Shown one piece after another: positions 43,039 to 53,638 of a stretch of 64,000 nucleotides of DNA. The number at the start of each line of letters is the position of its first letter. Position 1 is the stretch's first letter. The position numbers and the translations under genes are program-made. Below the pieces are notes generated by a model, which worked only from the letters and a program-made list of their open reading frames with translations, had not been told where the DNA came from and searched no databases. This DNA comes from Branchipolynoe longqiensis (lineage: Eukaryota; Annelida; Polychaeta; Phyllodocida; Polynoidae), in contig CM059190.1 of NCBI GenBank assembly GCA_030323885.1, forward strand, positions 84,188,709 through 84,252,708. Reading direction: 5' to 3'.

Positions 43039-43389
43039 TCTGGGTCAGCGTCAGCGCCGAATGTAAACAGTACGGGTAATCTAAGTAGGTCAGGTCGGCT
43101 GATAAGGCCGGCGAGCAGGTTAGATATATAGTAGGTCAGTGTGCTTCCGACGGTTACACGGTTAACATGTGCATGTACGATTAAGTTTATTTCAGCTTTT
43201 GTGTTTACTGTTGATACATATGGACATTATGAGATGTCAGGCATTACGGCCGGAATGTTGAGGACTTAAGTGCATTGTGCACTCAGACATTTGCAAGTTA
43301 AGTGCGCATATATTTGATATTGTATATTTTATGTTGCTTCATTGATATTTTGTAACATTTCATGTTTTTGAAATACTTTGAGGGGGGGA

Positions 43390-43580
43390 TGTGATATATG
43401 CGTAATAGACGTCTAGACCTGTGGCTAATATATGTTAACGATATGCAGAGTTGGGGACAAAGAGATATGCAAATGAGATGACGTCATGGAAAGTTTAGCC
43501 GGCGGGTCAAGCGTGCCCTACGCCGTGAATAAACCATTCAGTATCCAGAACTCGAAGTGTTCAGACATTGTACTTTCACA
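43390..43580 (+). repeat. G2 3' LTR
   Basis: 191 bp with the octamer (43467-43474) and CRE (43478-43488) preserved. Preceded by purine tract GAGGGGGGGA. Confidence 0.93.
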
Positions 43581-43715
43581 TGAGGTAGAGACCTATCTCA
43601 TGCTGATATAGGGCAATTCTGTTCCAATGCTGGAACTGTATGTGGTGTGCCTGGACATCCATCCTGTCTGAGCAGCAGAGCTGGACTGACAGAAGAAGCC
43701 TTCCGATGCCTATAT

Positions 43716-44131
43716 ATACCGAGAGCATACGCCGGGCATATGCTGCACATATGCTAGGCATACGCTATGAATACGCTCAAATACATTTCATGCACACCAG
43801 GCGTACGCTACATACTCTATAGATACACCGAAGGAGCGGTTTTAGCGTATGCGTAACGCAAAACGTCATACGTACAGCGTATGTGTAACAATATGACGGT
43901 GTATGCTTAGCGTACGAGGGCGTATGAGGAGCGCATGAGCTGTACGTCACCATACGCACAAATCTTTTAGCATGCCCACATTTTTTTAGGATGGACGCGC
44001 GTATGACGGCGTATGCGGGGTACGCCAGACATATACGACATATGCGAAGCGTATGCAAAGCGTATGATGGCGTATGTGACGCAAGCCGATACGCCGGCAT
44101 ACGCTTCCGCCATACACCGTAATGTGACAGG
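43716..44131. mobile_element. MITE-B copy 3, left-truncated
   Basis: Strings of GCGTATG/CATACGC words, a central TTTTAGCATGCCCACA (about 43964-43979), and a right end CACCGTAATGTGACAGGCG. No left terminus was found. Confidence 0.7.
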
Positions 44132-45029
44132 CGCATAAGATTGTAGAGTGATGAATGGTTCGGCAACCGAACAGATCATTAGCCTGAATCATTCTGATCT
44201 GAGACCGCGGAGTGATGTTTAGTCTATAGTCTACACGGTCACTGTGAACATATCAGAGAATGATCTCAGACAGTGAACCGACTTCTTACTATTTGATTTA
44301 CATTATATGTTGTTATATCGTTTGTGAGGGTTCGGCAGAGGAACATTGGAGAATTGTCACTCTACACACGGTGAACAGATCAGAGAATTATTGTAGACTG
44401 CGAGCCTTCAAAACTGTATCACGTGATTTAAAAACTCTCGAAGACTTACTTGATATCACTTGGAAAGTACTGACAAAATAAACTCACTACCTGCTAAGCT
44501 ATCATATGTTTGACCTTTTATTTAGTTTTAAGATATACTCATTTGTAAAGAATCGCCGATAAACTTATTCCTTCGTTATTTAGTCGCGTCTTTTTTTACC
44601 TTTATTTAGTATTCTTTGGTTTATGGAGTTTTCTTAATAAACCAAACCAGCACGACCACAGTAACAGTCTGGTTAAATGGCAACTATTCTGGTCCAAAAT
44701 GCTTATGAACATATTTTGATGATTTATTATCACTACAATGTCACCGAACCTACATTGTCTGCTTTGGATCCTCTACCGCTTTTAGGTTGATGCCGAACAT
44801 CGACCACAACATTGTGAATGTGATTCCTGACAAATTCGCCAAAAGCCGCAGATCACTGCACAACTATAGTGACTAGTCTTCAGTATGGGTAAGTGGACGG
44901 GGCCTAATAGAGCATTTGATACCTAGCCGTTTTTGGATAAAATTGTGCTTTCATCTCAGGATTTTGCTAACATTCTGGATCCATGTGCGACTCTCTACAG
45001 TGACGTTACGTCACCCAGCACATACAAGA
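44132..45029. other. Unassigned sequence
   Basis: A diverged duplicate of about 45 bases (TGAACATATCAGAGAAT at 44247, TGAACAGATCAGAGAAT at 44382) is the only structure seen. Confidence 0.4.
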
Positions 45030-46079
45030 TAAGAATAAGAGGAAGAACACTAGAGTGGATAAGGAATTACATGAGTGAGAGAAGTCAGAGAACAAAAGTA
45101 AATGGCAAAACATCAGAATGTATACAGGTAACCTGTGGTAGTGTGGAGTCCATCAAGGTTCAGTATTAGGCCCACTCCTCTTCATCATTTACATCAATGA
45201 TCTGGAGAAGTCCTTAGCGGGAATCAAATTCCAACTATATGCTGATGACACTGTATACACAACAAGCAATAGCAGAAAAGAGAAGAGAGATAAACTAAAT
45301 GAGAAACTAGTAGCTTGAGATAATTGGTGTAACTCCAACAAGATTTCTATAAACCACAAGAAGTTGAAGGTCCTAGTGTTTGGCAGTGGGAAAATCAACT
45401 ATGACAATGAGGAGCCAATAGTTTTGCAAGGAAAAGTTCTTGATTATCAGACCAACTACAGATATCTAGGGATGAATCTTGATAGGAAACTAAACTACAA
45501 TGATAACATAAAAGAAGTTATCAAGAAGGCAAACCACAAAATCTGGATATTAGCGACTACCAGAAAATACCTATCTACAAATATGGCTATTAAAATCTAT
45601 AAAGGTATGATACTACCATACTTCGACTATGGTGATGTAATATATATGGGAGGTAACAACAATATCTTGAATAAACTACAAAGACTACAAAATAGAGCAC
45701 TTAAGATATGTCTGAAGGTGGAACATAGACACCCAACTGATGATCTCCATAGGAAAGCCAGAGTCAACACACTAAATGACAGGAGAAAATCATCTCAAAA
45801 TAGCAGCGTTGAGGGAGACAAGGAAGCCTGGGAGGGTGCAGGTAGCAAAAAAGGCAACAAGAGGTCCCAGACTGATAATAAACAGAGCCAAAAACAGATC
45901 ATATGAGAGGAGTACTGAGTACATGAAGGCAAGGGAATGGAATACACTGGGAGTAGAAGAAATAAGTACAGGGACAATAGAAACATATAAAACATTAATC
46001 AAAAGAGAGCTAAATGCACTGCTAGACTAATGACAACAACAAATAAAATGAATTAAAGATAGATAAATAAATAAATAGA
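45030..46079 (+). pseudogene. 5'-truncated LINE reverse transcriptase remnant
   Basis: 3' part of a non-LTR retrotransposon ORF2. Blocks: [37 protein letters not shown] and the catalytic YADDT (about 45238-45252). The C-terminal thumb region follows (NYRYLGMNLDRKL, then LPYFDYGDVIY). Frameshifts lie at about 45145 and 45790, and a stop at 45316-45318. The ORF ends at TAA/TAG near 46027. The tail is ATAAATAAATAAATAG (46060-46079). The YADD box and GPLLF...INDL pattern suggest a Jockey/CR1/I-type LINE. The exact clade is open. Confidence 0.85.
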
Positions 46080-46192
46080 AAATACACTGATAATTCAAGC
46101 AAAGTTTTAGAGGGTATAGATGCTAGGTATGATACATACAAAAGGTCAACTTTAAACTTAAAATCAAAACCTAATGACCACTAACCCAGCAA

Positions 46193-46345
46193 GGTGAAGA
46201 CAGACAGAGAAATTAACTATCGGTAACCAAACAATTATCCGATTGTAGAACAAACAAACTCATGCATGCAGTAGTTAGCTCACAACAACTGAAGGTGATA
46301 GAAGGAAGGGAAGTCACAAGACTAGTGTCAGTGATAGCCCTTTGT
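46193..46345 (+). repeat. Fragment of the A-tailed repeat seen at 27.9 kb
   Basis: Shares CAGAGAAATTAACTATCGGT and GGTAACCAAACAATTATCCG with the minus strand of 27918-28192. Confidence 0.7.
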
Positions 46346-47140
46346 TAGGAACATTGCTCATCGCGAATCCCGATTTAACCTCAGTTTCCACGTTTACACA
46401 TGACTAGCAATACAGTATTTGCAGTATAAGTTACTAACAATGCCCTAGCAGTTTGAATCAACAATCAGATAGTTTTAAATTGTCGATATCAGATCTCTGA
46501 AATGGGCTCTTCGTATTAAGCCAAACTGCTAAGCTCCACTCACATTTCCTTAAATACAGCAGACATATAAAATCGGACTGGGCATCAGTGAAGTCTGAAA
46601 ATGGTGCATAGTGCCAGTGGTCCACCAACTTTAGATTTAACAAGTCGTATTAATAGTTGGTTTATTCCCCGTTCATGGGGCGGGCCATATGTGTTAATAG
46701 TTACTCCCGCAGCCCTGATCCTGTAACATGATGTTTTATCTAATTGTGTTATTGTCGTAGTGTAAAAGATTCCATATGCACGGAAATAGCATAGGGGGTG
46801 CGTTATGCAGATTCATGGGGAAAGGACATGAACATGGTTCCATGTCCGAAAGTGGTTGCAGTTTTTCATATAAACGTATATGGCCTACAGTTCTACGACA
46901 TAACTATCATAAGCTGACAAGTCAAAAGCTCACAAGATAACAGTTCACACTCTTCATGAAAAAAAAAGATAAACACATGCATGCATTAAATTAGAGATGT
47001 TGCCAGAGTCAGTGGTTCTCACCTATCACACCTCATTTCACACCTCCTGAATCACCCATATTAGGTATGTGAGTAAAAAGAAATAAATTCACGTAATTGT
47101 GTTATAACTGGTACCAAAGGAAAGACTTGCTTGTTTCAAG
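46346..47140. other. Unassigned sequence
   Basis: Nothing recognised. A few CACAAG/AAGCTCACAAG words near 46925 resemble the reverse of the minisatellite at 47.75 kb. Confidence 0.35.
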
Positions 47141-47455
47141 TGTGTTGGGCTTTTATGTGCTAGCAACATCTATGGTCCTATCAGGATGGGTACCGACTCT
47201 GACATTGTGCGTTCCTGGTGATTTTAATAGTGCTGCCCCACTGGGAGATAGGCCACTGGCACCATGACCCAATATCCCACTCAGTCATATTATCCTGACA
47301 CTAAGCTAACCAGTCCTTGCCCTATCCTAATAATGCCAAGCACCAAGCTAGGTACTGACATGTATCAATTTTGTAAGTCATTGGTTTGACTCACCCTGGA
47401 TTCGAATTCCTGACCATTCACATGGGAAGCCTGAGCTTTGCCAATTCGACCATTG
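47141..47455 (-). mobile_element. SINE-A, near full length, diverged
   Basis: Minus-strand copy with CAATATCCCACTCAGTCATA and GTGCTGCCCCACTGGGAGAT blocks. The tRNA-like head (47390-47455) is strongly mutated. Confidence 0.8.
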
Positions 47456-47741
47456 TGTTCAGTTCCACTGGAAAGAGCTGTGAATTACTATTAAAATGGT
47501 CTTTAAACTTTGATTATAGGACAAATATGAAGAAAATTATGTCATTTTGAAAGTTGACAATCAGGGTGAAGGTTCATCCTTTGTTTTAAATAATGAAAAA
47601 TCAAGAAAAACCAGTAACCAGTCCCTTAAGAAATACATTTGAAAATAGTTCAGCTCATACCTGTGACATTTATATGTATAATAATTTGCATATAACAGCA
47701 AAACATAATTGTTGTAAGCTTTTGTCTCTTTTTTCCTTAAG

Positions 47742-47816
47742 GTGTGAGCTTTTGTTTTGTGAGGTTTTGTCTTGTGAACTTTTGTCTTGTGAGATTTTGT
47801 CATGTGAGCTTTTGTC
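47742..47816. repeat. Short minisatellite, TTTTGTCTTGTGAGC unit
   Basis: Four to five imperfect units of 15-18 bp. Gives Leu/Ser/Cys-rich frames that are not genes. Confidence 0.75.
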
Positions 47817-48000
47817 TGCGCACCAACATGTACATGTGCTGTAAATTTAATTGGTCCATATAGTGATCAGTGCTGCATTTGGTCACAACGTGGCCGCTGA
47901 AACCTCAACTCATAGTGTCATAGACACAGAGTAGGCGTGCCTGTTGTTCCATTTGCCGGCCATTGGCAGTGTGCTTTCCCATATCAATTCTGCTAGGCAA

Positions 48001-48302
48001 GTTCTCTGTGGCGGAGTGATTAGTGCAACCTTTTTCTAGGTCAGACTCCTAATCTGAAGGTCGGTGGTTCCATTCCTCATGTCATCCCCCCTGCCAATTT
48101 TGAATTCCACTGCTGTGTATAACTTACAGCATCATCAAAGGCCAGTTGCTCTAATACCATGTCTATGTGGTGTGGAAGCTTAAAACTGCCTTGGGTCAGT
48201 AAAGATTTAGGCTCAGACTTTCTATCAACAAATGATGAAGACAAGATTTGTCAGACTTATCCATGATAGGGAGTATAAATCTTCAAGATCTTCAATGTCT
48301 GG
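48001..48302 (+). mobile_element. tRNA-Arg-derived SINE-B, copy 1
   Basis: The head folds as a tRNA: anticodon stem TCAGA/TCTGA around loop CTCCTAA, anticodon CCT (Arg). A box A-like GTGGCGGAGTGATTAGTG is followed by box B GGTCGGTGGTTCCATTCC. The body (TGTGTATAACTTACAGC, ACCATGTCTATGTGGTGTG) is shared with copy 2, 302 bp away. Confidence 0.85.
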
Positions 48303-48605
48303 TGTTCTCTGTGGCGGAGTGGTTAGAGTGTCTGACTTTTTTCTAGGTCGGACTCCCAATCTGAAGGTCGGTGGTTCGATTCCCCATGCCCCCACCTCTG
48401 CCACTTTGGATTTCCACCGCTGTGTATAACTTACAGCGTCATCAAAGGCTGGTTGCTCTCATACCATGTCTATGTGGTGTGGGAGGTTAAAAATCCCTTG
48501 GGTCGGTAAAAGTGTAGGCTTGGGCTTTCTATCGACAAACTGTCTAATGGTGAAAACATTCAGACTTATCCATGATATGCAGTATGAATCTTCAATCAAG
48601 AAAAA
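48303..48605 (+). mobile_element. tRNA-Arg-derived SINE-B, copy 2
   Basis: Head to tail with copy 1. Better promoter boxes (GGCGGAGTGGTTAGAGTG and GGTGGTTCGATTCC) but an altered anticodon loop (CTCCCAA). Ends in an A-rich tail near 48600. Confidence 0.85.
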
Positions 48606-48610
48606 AAAGA

Positions 48611-49042
48611 ATGGTCCATCGTATTCCCTTTATTCTGTTTGTTAGTACACATTATTAGAAAAAACATCACAGACAACATTGTCCACATACCCGGTTTGTG
48701 TGTGTAGGTATATTTTGTGGGTTTAAACAAAATTGATATCCTGAAGCTTTTGATCACAGCAGGATTAATATCCTGACTATTTCAGACATTGAGTATATGC
48801 TGTTCGGTTGCTAGTTAAATGTAATACCTTAGCAAACAACAAAGAAGCTAAGCAAATCGTTATCTCTTAAGAATAATAAGTGCTGTCACTTAAGGTTTGA
48901 ATGTCGTAAATAGAATGTTGTAAAGATGACAATCTACTGATTTCAACTCAGGAATTCCTGGTAACTTTGGGGTAAAAACTATAAATCAGTGAATATTTCT
49001 TCCATGACGAGTTATTGGACCATTGCTTGTTTTCCTCTTCAG
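48611..49042. other. Probable intron 5' of the large exon
   Basis: No coding signal. Ends in a strong acceptor TGCTTGTTTTCCTCTTCAG at 49042. Confidence 0.6.
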
Positions 49043-51172
49043 ATCGCAGAAGCTTCGCCAGAAGGAATAACCCAATTGAGGCCAGGGTTGCAGCCACTTC
49101 AAAGAAGCAAGGGAAAGAAACTGTGAAGAAAATTGCAGCCTTTAATGCTGCAGTCAATCGTATGTCAGTTATTGACTGTCACCTTTCGAAATCAGATATT
49201 GATAGGCAGATGAAAAGAATTCATATGGAACACATGCAGCGAAGGGAGAATATAGAGCGCAGGTGCAAGGAACTCCAGGGTCTCCTTATGGCTAGCGAAA
49301 ATGCAGTTCAAGCAACGACGAAGAATCGGTCCTTGAGAAAGGACTTCATTGACATAAACAAAATGTCACGTGCAATATGGAACCAGTCCTCCAAGTTGTA
49401 CAGCCGTGAATCCGGTGCGCGGAAAATGTCCACATATTTGGACATTGGACTTAAAGGTGCCCAGAATAGAGGGAATATCACAAGAAGTACTTGTCACGAG
49501 AAGAGTGATAGCTTTTGCAAGGAAAACAAGAAGGAGTTCCCTAGTATGGCTGATGATCTGGTTGACGTCAACTATATGCCTTACTTGAACCACAGCAGCA
49601 TCTCTAAGGAACATTACTACAAACCCAGCAAACAACACGTCACCAAGTACATCGAGGTCAAGGCCTACGATTCACATCTAGCCCGGAAAAGAAGCAGTCA
49701 TTCCAGAAAAAATAGTGCAGACTTTAGCAACAACAGTAACGAGTTGGCTCATTTATTTGATGATATCATCAGCATCAACAAGATTCCATACACGAAACAT
49801 AACTCTTCCACCAAGCACATAAATTGTGAACGTGGTGAGCAGCAGAAGGAAAAGGCTGTGGGTGCTAGAGCCTGCGATGAGCAAAAAGTGACGAACACGC
49901 TGAAAGGTAAGAACCATGAGTCCATTGAATTGGACCATGATGAACATGATATGCATGTTCACTTATCTGATTATCTCATCAATGGTAACCAAATGGAATG
50001 CCGCTCTACCCATAATGATCCTGTTAGTAAGCAGCCCTCAAATGCACTAGGTGAGTGGCAGTTGGCAAAGCCTATAGACTCCAGAGTCTGTGATGTAAAC
50101 AAAATGCCAAATACCATGAACGGCAGTCATGCTAGAAAAAGTTCTAGCTTTTGCAGTACTGATAACAAGGATTTTGTGCGTGTGTCTGATGATTACAGCA
50201 GCAACAGCTACAAATTGCCATACATGAAGCCTACCCAGATCTCCAGACAGCATTCCTTTCAAGCAGATGAATTGCACATGACAGAATGCATGGATGGTAG
50301 ATATTACGCTGCACAGCAAGCTGCCATATCCCTGAAAAACAGCTACATTGGAGACCCTGTAGTTGACAAGGATTGCGATTCTGCATCTGATGGTCTCAAC
50401 AACAGCACCAAGATGCCTAGCACGAAACATAGCCATTCCTCCAAACAGCTAACCAATGCACTAGATGAACAGCAAATGACAAAGTCCTTGGATGTCAGAA
50501 CCCATGAGAAGCAGAAGACAGCAAGTACCACGAAAAGCAGTAATCAGATTAGTGAGACCACAGTGTTTGGCAATAATGATTACGAGGACTGCAATTGTGT
50601 GTACCCAAAGTCAACGGACCGTAGAATCATCGGTGTGCACAAACTGGTAAGTACCGGGAAAAGCGGTCACCTCAGAAATAATGCAGATTACGCAGATTGC
50701 ATTTATGCAGATGATTCTCTCAACAAGACTGCCTCCTTGAAATATGATGAGTCCGCCAACAAGAGCCCCAATGTACCAGACAGACAGCTAGTGATGAAGC
50801 CCTCAGACACCAGGGCCTGCAGTGGGAAGAAAGCAGCAAAGATAGTCAAAATCCACTCGAGTAGCAAAGGAGAGACGTATTTTGATGAAAAGGAAGTTAC
50901 TGATAACCTGAACTCCAGAACTCATATAGATCACACGATGCAAGACAGTAAGAAGCTGAAAATTGGAGTAGTCCCTACTGTGTATAATTACTATGGCATA
51001 CAACAGAAGAGGATTGTCGAGAACAAGCATTCAGTGACCTCAGATCCCCGTTTCTGCTTAACAATGGTACCAGCTGTTTTAAGCAACCGCAATCTGAATA
51101 CCAGTAGGCATAGTAGCATGCTGAAGATTAAGGGCGACAACCAATTGGTTGAGGCAAAGAACCTCAATGATG
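49043..51172 (+). CDS. Large exon of an unrecognised repeat-containing host gene
   Basis: Open for 2130 nt (710 codons), bounded by acceptor TTTTCCTCTTCAG (to 49042) and donor ATG|GTAATT (from 51173). Both junctions are phase 1. Product: a basic, helical N-terminal part (SDIDRQMKRIHMEHMQRREN, likely coiled coil), then about six degenerate repeats of ~70 residues. They start near nt 49499, 49711, 49918, 50137, 50347 and 50668, with a half unit at about 50548. A repeat carries an acidic S/F-C-x-N-x-D-F start, a NKMPY-K-H-S-SKQ middle and a D-E-Q-MTK-D-R-C-D-QK end. Ser, Lys, Asn and Asp dominate, with no membrane segment. I recognise no family. Long disordered repeats and absence of lesions argue for a real, constrained host protein. 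Earlier exons were not found. Confidence 0.8.
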
Positions 51173-53290
51173 GTAATTATTTATTTTATTTTCCATCTAT
51201 TTTTTAGTATTTGTTTCCATGATGTAAATTTTAGCTTTCTAATTCAGTCTGTTTCATCAGTAGATATGGCAAATCGTTTGTCTTACACACCCTGCCACCA
51301 CCCCTCTCTCCCCCCTCCCCCAATCCCTGCAGCCACTTCCACCCAGGTGGTGAGTTAGTAGAAGAGCCCAGGTGAGTCGCCACCTAGTGGAAATTAGTAT
51401 AACGAGTCTCTAATGGAAATAGAAGACAATGATTGTATGAGCAGTTCTTCCCTGATCTTCTGAACACTAGTAACTAGCACTCAAGAGAGAGGTTTTAAAT
51501 AGCACTGGCATTCGCCATTGTTGCTATAATTATATAATAATTATATAATAATATAATCTTGTTGGTAAACATGTTTTCTATGTGTATTCCAAATCAGTTT
51601 GTTTCTAGGTGTTGTAGTTTTAGAGATATTTAACGTTTTCTGTATGAAGATTGCTCACTGCCATTGACAATGCCTTGAGTTTGCCCATTTGTTCAACAAC
51701 CACCACTTGGAGTGCCACAGTCGGCAGCTGTTACAGGGTCTAGTATGACAGTTGTCCCTCTCATCTGTTTATATACACGCTCTCTGGTACAGTGTTCAGG
51801 GTGGACTAGGGAACCTGTCCCCTTGTTTCAATGGTACAGCAATCAGACTGGGCATGGGGACATGTCCAATTCTCTTGTTTGCCGTTGGGTGGCAGCACTT
51901 CATACTTATTTAAGAAATTCCTATATGAAAGCGATGAGTGGCGCTTCTTGTCATACATTGTCTTTGGTGTCACTTAGAAGATATAATTGCCTGGTTTGAG
52001 GCCGGAGGGTCTCAGAGAGGATGTTGAGCAGGGCGAATCCGACGTTGATATGAATCTCAGAAATCTCAAATCTTCAAATATATTATGTGGGGTGATACTA
52101 TTGTATAAGATGACTTTTTCTGTTGAAACATAAAGGTCATCCAAAGTTTTCAACATTTTAACGGTTGTACAAAGAGTACAACTTTCCAAACTTCCACCCA
52201 CCACACAAAGGAGGGCACTTCAACATTTTATCACAGAAGTGTTTTATGTTATATTAACATTTTATGAAACCATTAAAATTATACATGACTGACAACCCCC
52301 TTCCCTCACCTCAGTAGCACCGCTTTGCGCAACTGTGCAAATGTTGAAACATTTGAATGACCCCCCCTTAGCTAATTTAATCAGTAGATATTTAAATTGA
52401 AATGCACTTTACCATTGAACCTACTATAGTAAACCAATCGTTAGTAAATACAAGTTGTATAGTGTTGGGCAAGCTGCGTGCCATTGCAATGAATATCGCC
52501 ACAGAATGTGTGCATTTATGATCAACAGCTTTAAACAGATTTACATTAATACATTTCTAAAGCAGGGTATGTTTGATCTTTATTAATCCACTTAAAATTC
52601 TATAGAAAAATAATACTGCGCCATGCATATAGTACAATGTACATAGGATGAAAATTAGACAAAGAAAAGTAAAGACCACAATTTTATTTCACAAATACAG
52701 GTGCAAATTAAAACAGTTCTAAAGCAGAGTATGTTTCATCTTCAAAACTACAACCTCCAATAGCTGATATTTACTGTATGTGCTGGGGGGTTCGTTAAAC
52801 AAACAAACAAACAAACCTTCAAATCTAGCCAGTTTAAAAAATAGCCGGTTTTCTGTTAATTCTGGATTTCTGGAAGCCGGATAAGAGATTCGGTAATTAT
52901 ATATATAAATGTATGTGTATATATGTATAATTAAAAATCGTGGGCAGAGAGTGACTGAGTGTGGTCAGACAAGTTTCAAACAGGGGGCGCCCACAATCGG
53001 GCCAGTCGCATAGTCGATGAACAGTTAATAGTAAGAGCACTACACTTGATGAGTTAAGGTAATAATAAATGGAGTGAAAGCTTCTGATTAATTATACCTG
53101 TAGTATGCTTATGCATCACATATATGCGGATATAATGTGTGTGTATAGATTATACATGTGTGTGTGCCTACTCAGCGTAGTCTGCACAGGGCTGCTCTCT
53201 GCAATGCTATAGTGTTGGTGAACTGAATGAATTGTAATCCAAGTATAATCTTTGCCATGTGACATGTCGACTGGGTCTTCCATGTTTCAG
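51173..53290. other. Intron between the two host exons
   Basis: About 2.1 kb from donor GTAATT to acceptor TCTTCCATGTTTCAG. Holds a CTCF-like motif at 51378-51390 and a SINE 3' end at about 52770-52820 (GTTCGTTAAACAAACAAACA). A ~60 bp repeat at 52825-52900 (GCCGGTTTTCTG...GCCGGATAAGAG) recurs inverted at 56550-56615. No other gene seen. Confidence 0.65.
51378..51390 (-). promoter_or_regulatory. CTCF-like motif
   Basis: CGCCACCTAGTGG reads CCACTAGGTGGCG on the minus strand, an excellent match to the CTCF core CCACNAGGTGGCG. It lies 206 bases into the intron. Sequence match only. Confidence 0.4.
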
Positions 53291-53573
53291 AATCCACGAA
53301 TTCATTGGACAAAGCCATTCTATCCACCAACAGGTTCAACACTGAGGATACCAGCGAGCCGCCTGTCAAGTCGAACCCCTCCAGTCAATATAGCAGTTGT
53401 AGCAGGACCGGCAAAACCAGCAGAAGCAAAACCAGCAAAACCAGCAAAAGCAACGGCAGCATTAGGAGTAGCAGCGGTAGCAGTAGTGAATCATGGGATA
53501 GCTTCGAATCACGTAGTCTGTCGTTCTATAATCTTAAGGGAATGATCGACAACGAATCCGACCCGGAACCAAG
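53291..53573 (+). CDS. Second exon of the repeat-containing host gene, Ser-rich
   Basis: 283 nt between acceptor TGTTTCAG (53290) and donor CCAAG|GTAGGT (53574). Read in phase 1, as required by the upstream exon, it is open throughout and gives STNSLDKAILSTNRFN, then a Ser/Thr/Lys stretch of SKTSKTSKS and SIRSSSGSSSESWDSF repeats, then an acidic end (NESDPEP). The exon ends in phase 2, so at least one more exon is expected downstream. The Ser-rich block is a likely phosphorylation-rich disordered region. Confidence 0.72.
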
Positions 53574-53638
53574 GTAGGTTTGATTTAATTCTGAAATCAC
53601 TAATTACTTGGGGTTTCTTTTTTTTGGTGCTTTTTTTC

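Larger units (their letters stand above)
41152..43580 (+). mobile_element. Internally deleted Mag-like gypsy element G2
   Basis: 191 bp LTRs flank a 2.05 kb interior that keeps gag, zinc knuckles and protease, then jumps to the integrase C-terminus. RT, RNase H and the integrase core are missing. Target duplication TGAGG is at 41147-41151 and 43581-43585. The LTRs differ at about five positions, so it is older than G1 by that measure. It is a non-autonomous derivative. Confidence 0.92.

Noticed and set aside
44260..44481. 73-codon frame with gene-like composition
   Set aside because: No start context, splice signals or homology. It overlaps a short internal duplication.
46458..46643. Short minus-strand frame near the LINE
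   Set aside because: 61 codons without family or signal. Expected by chance.
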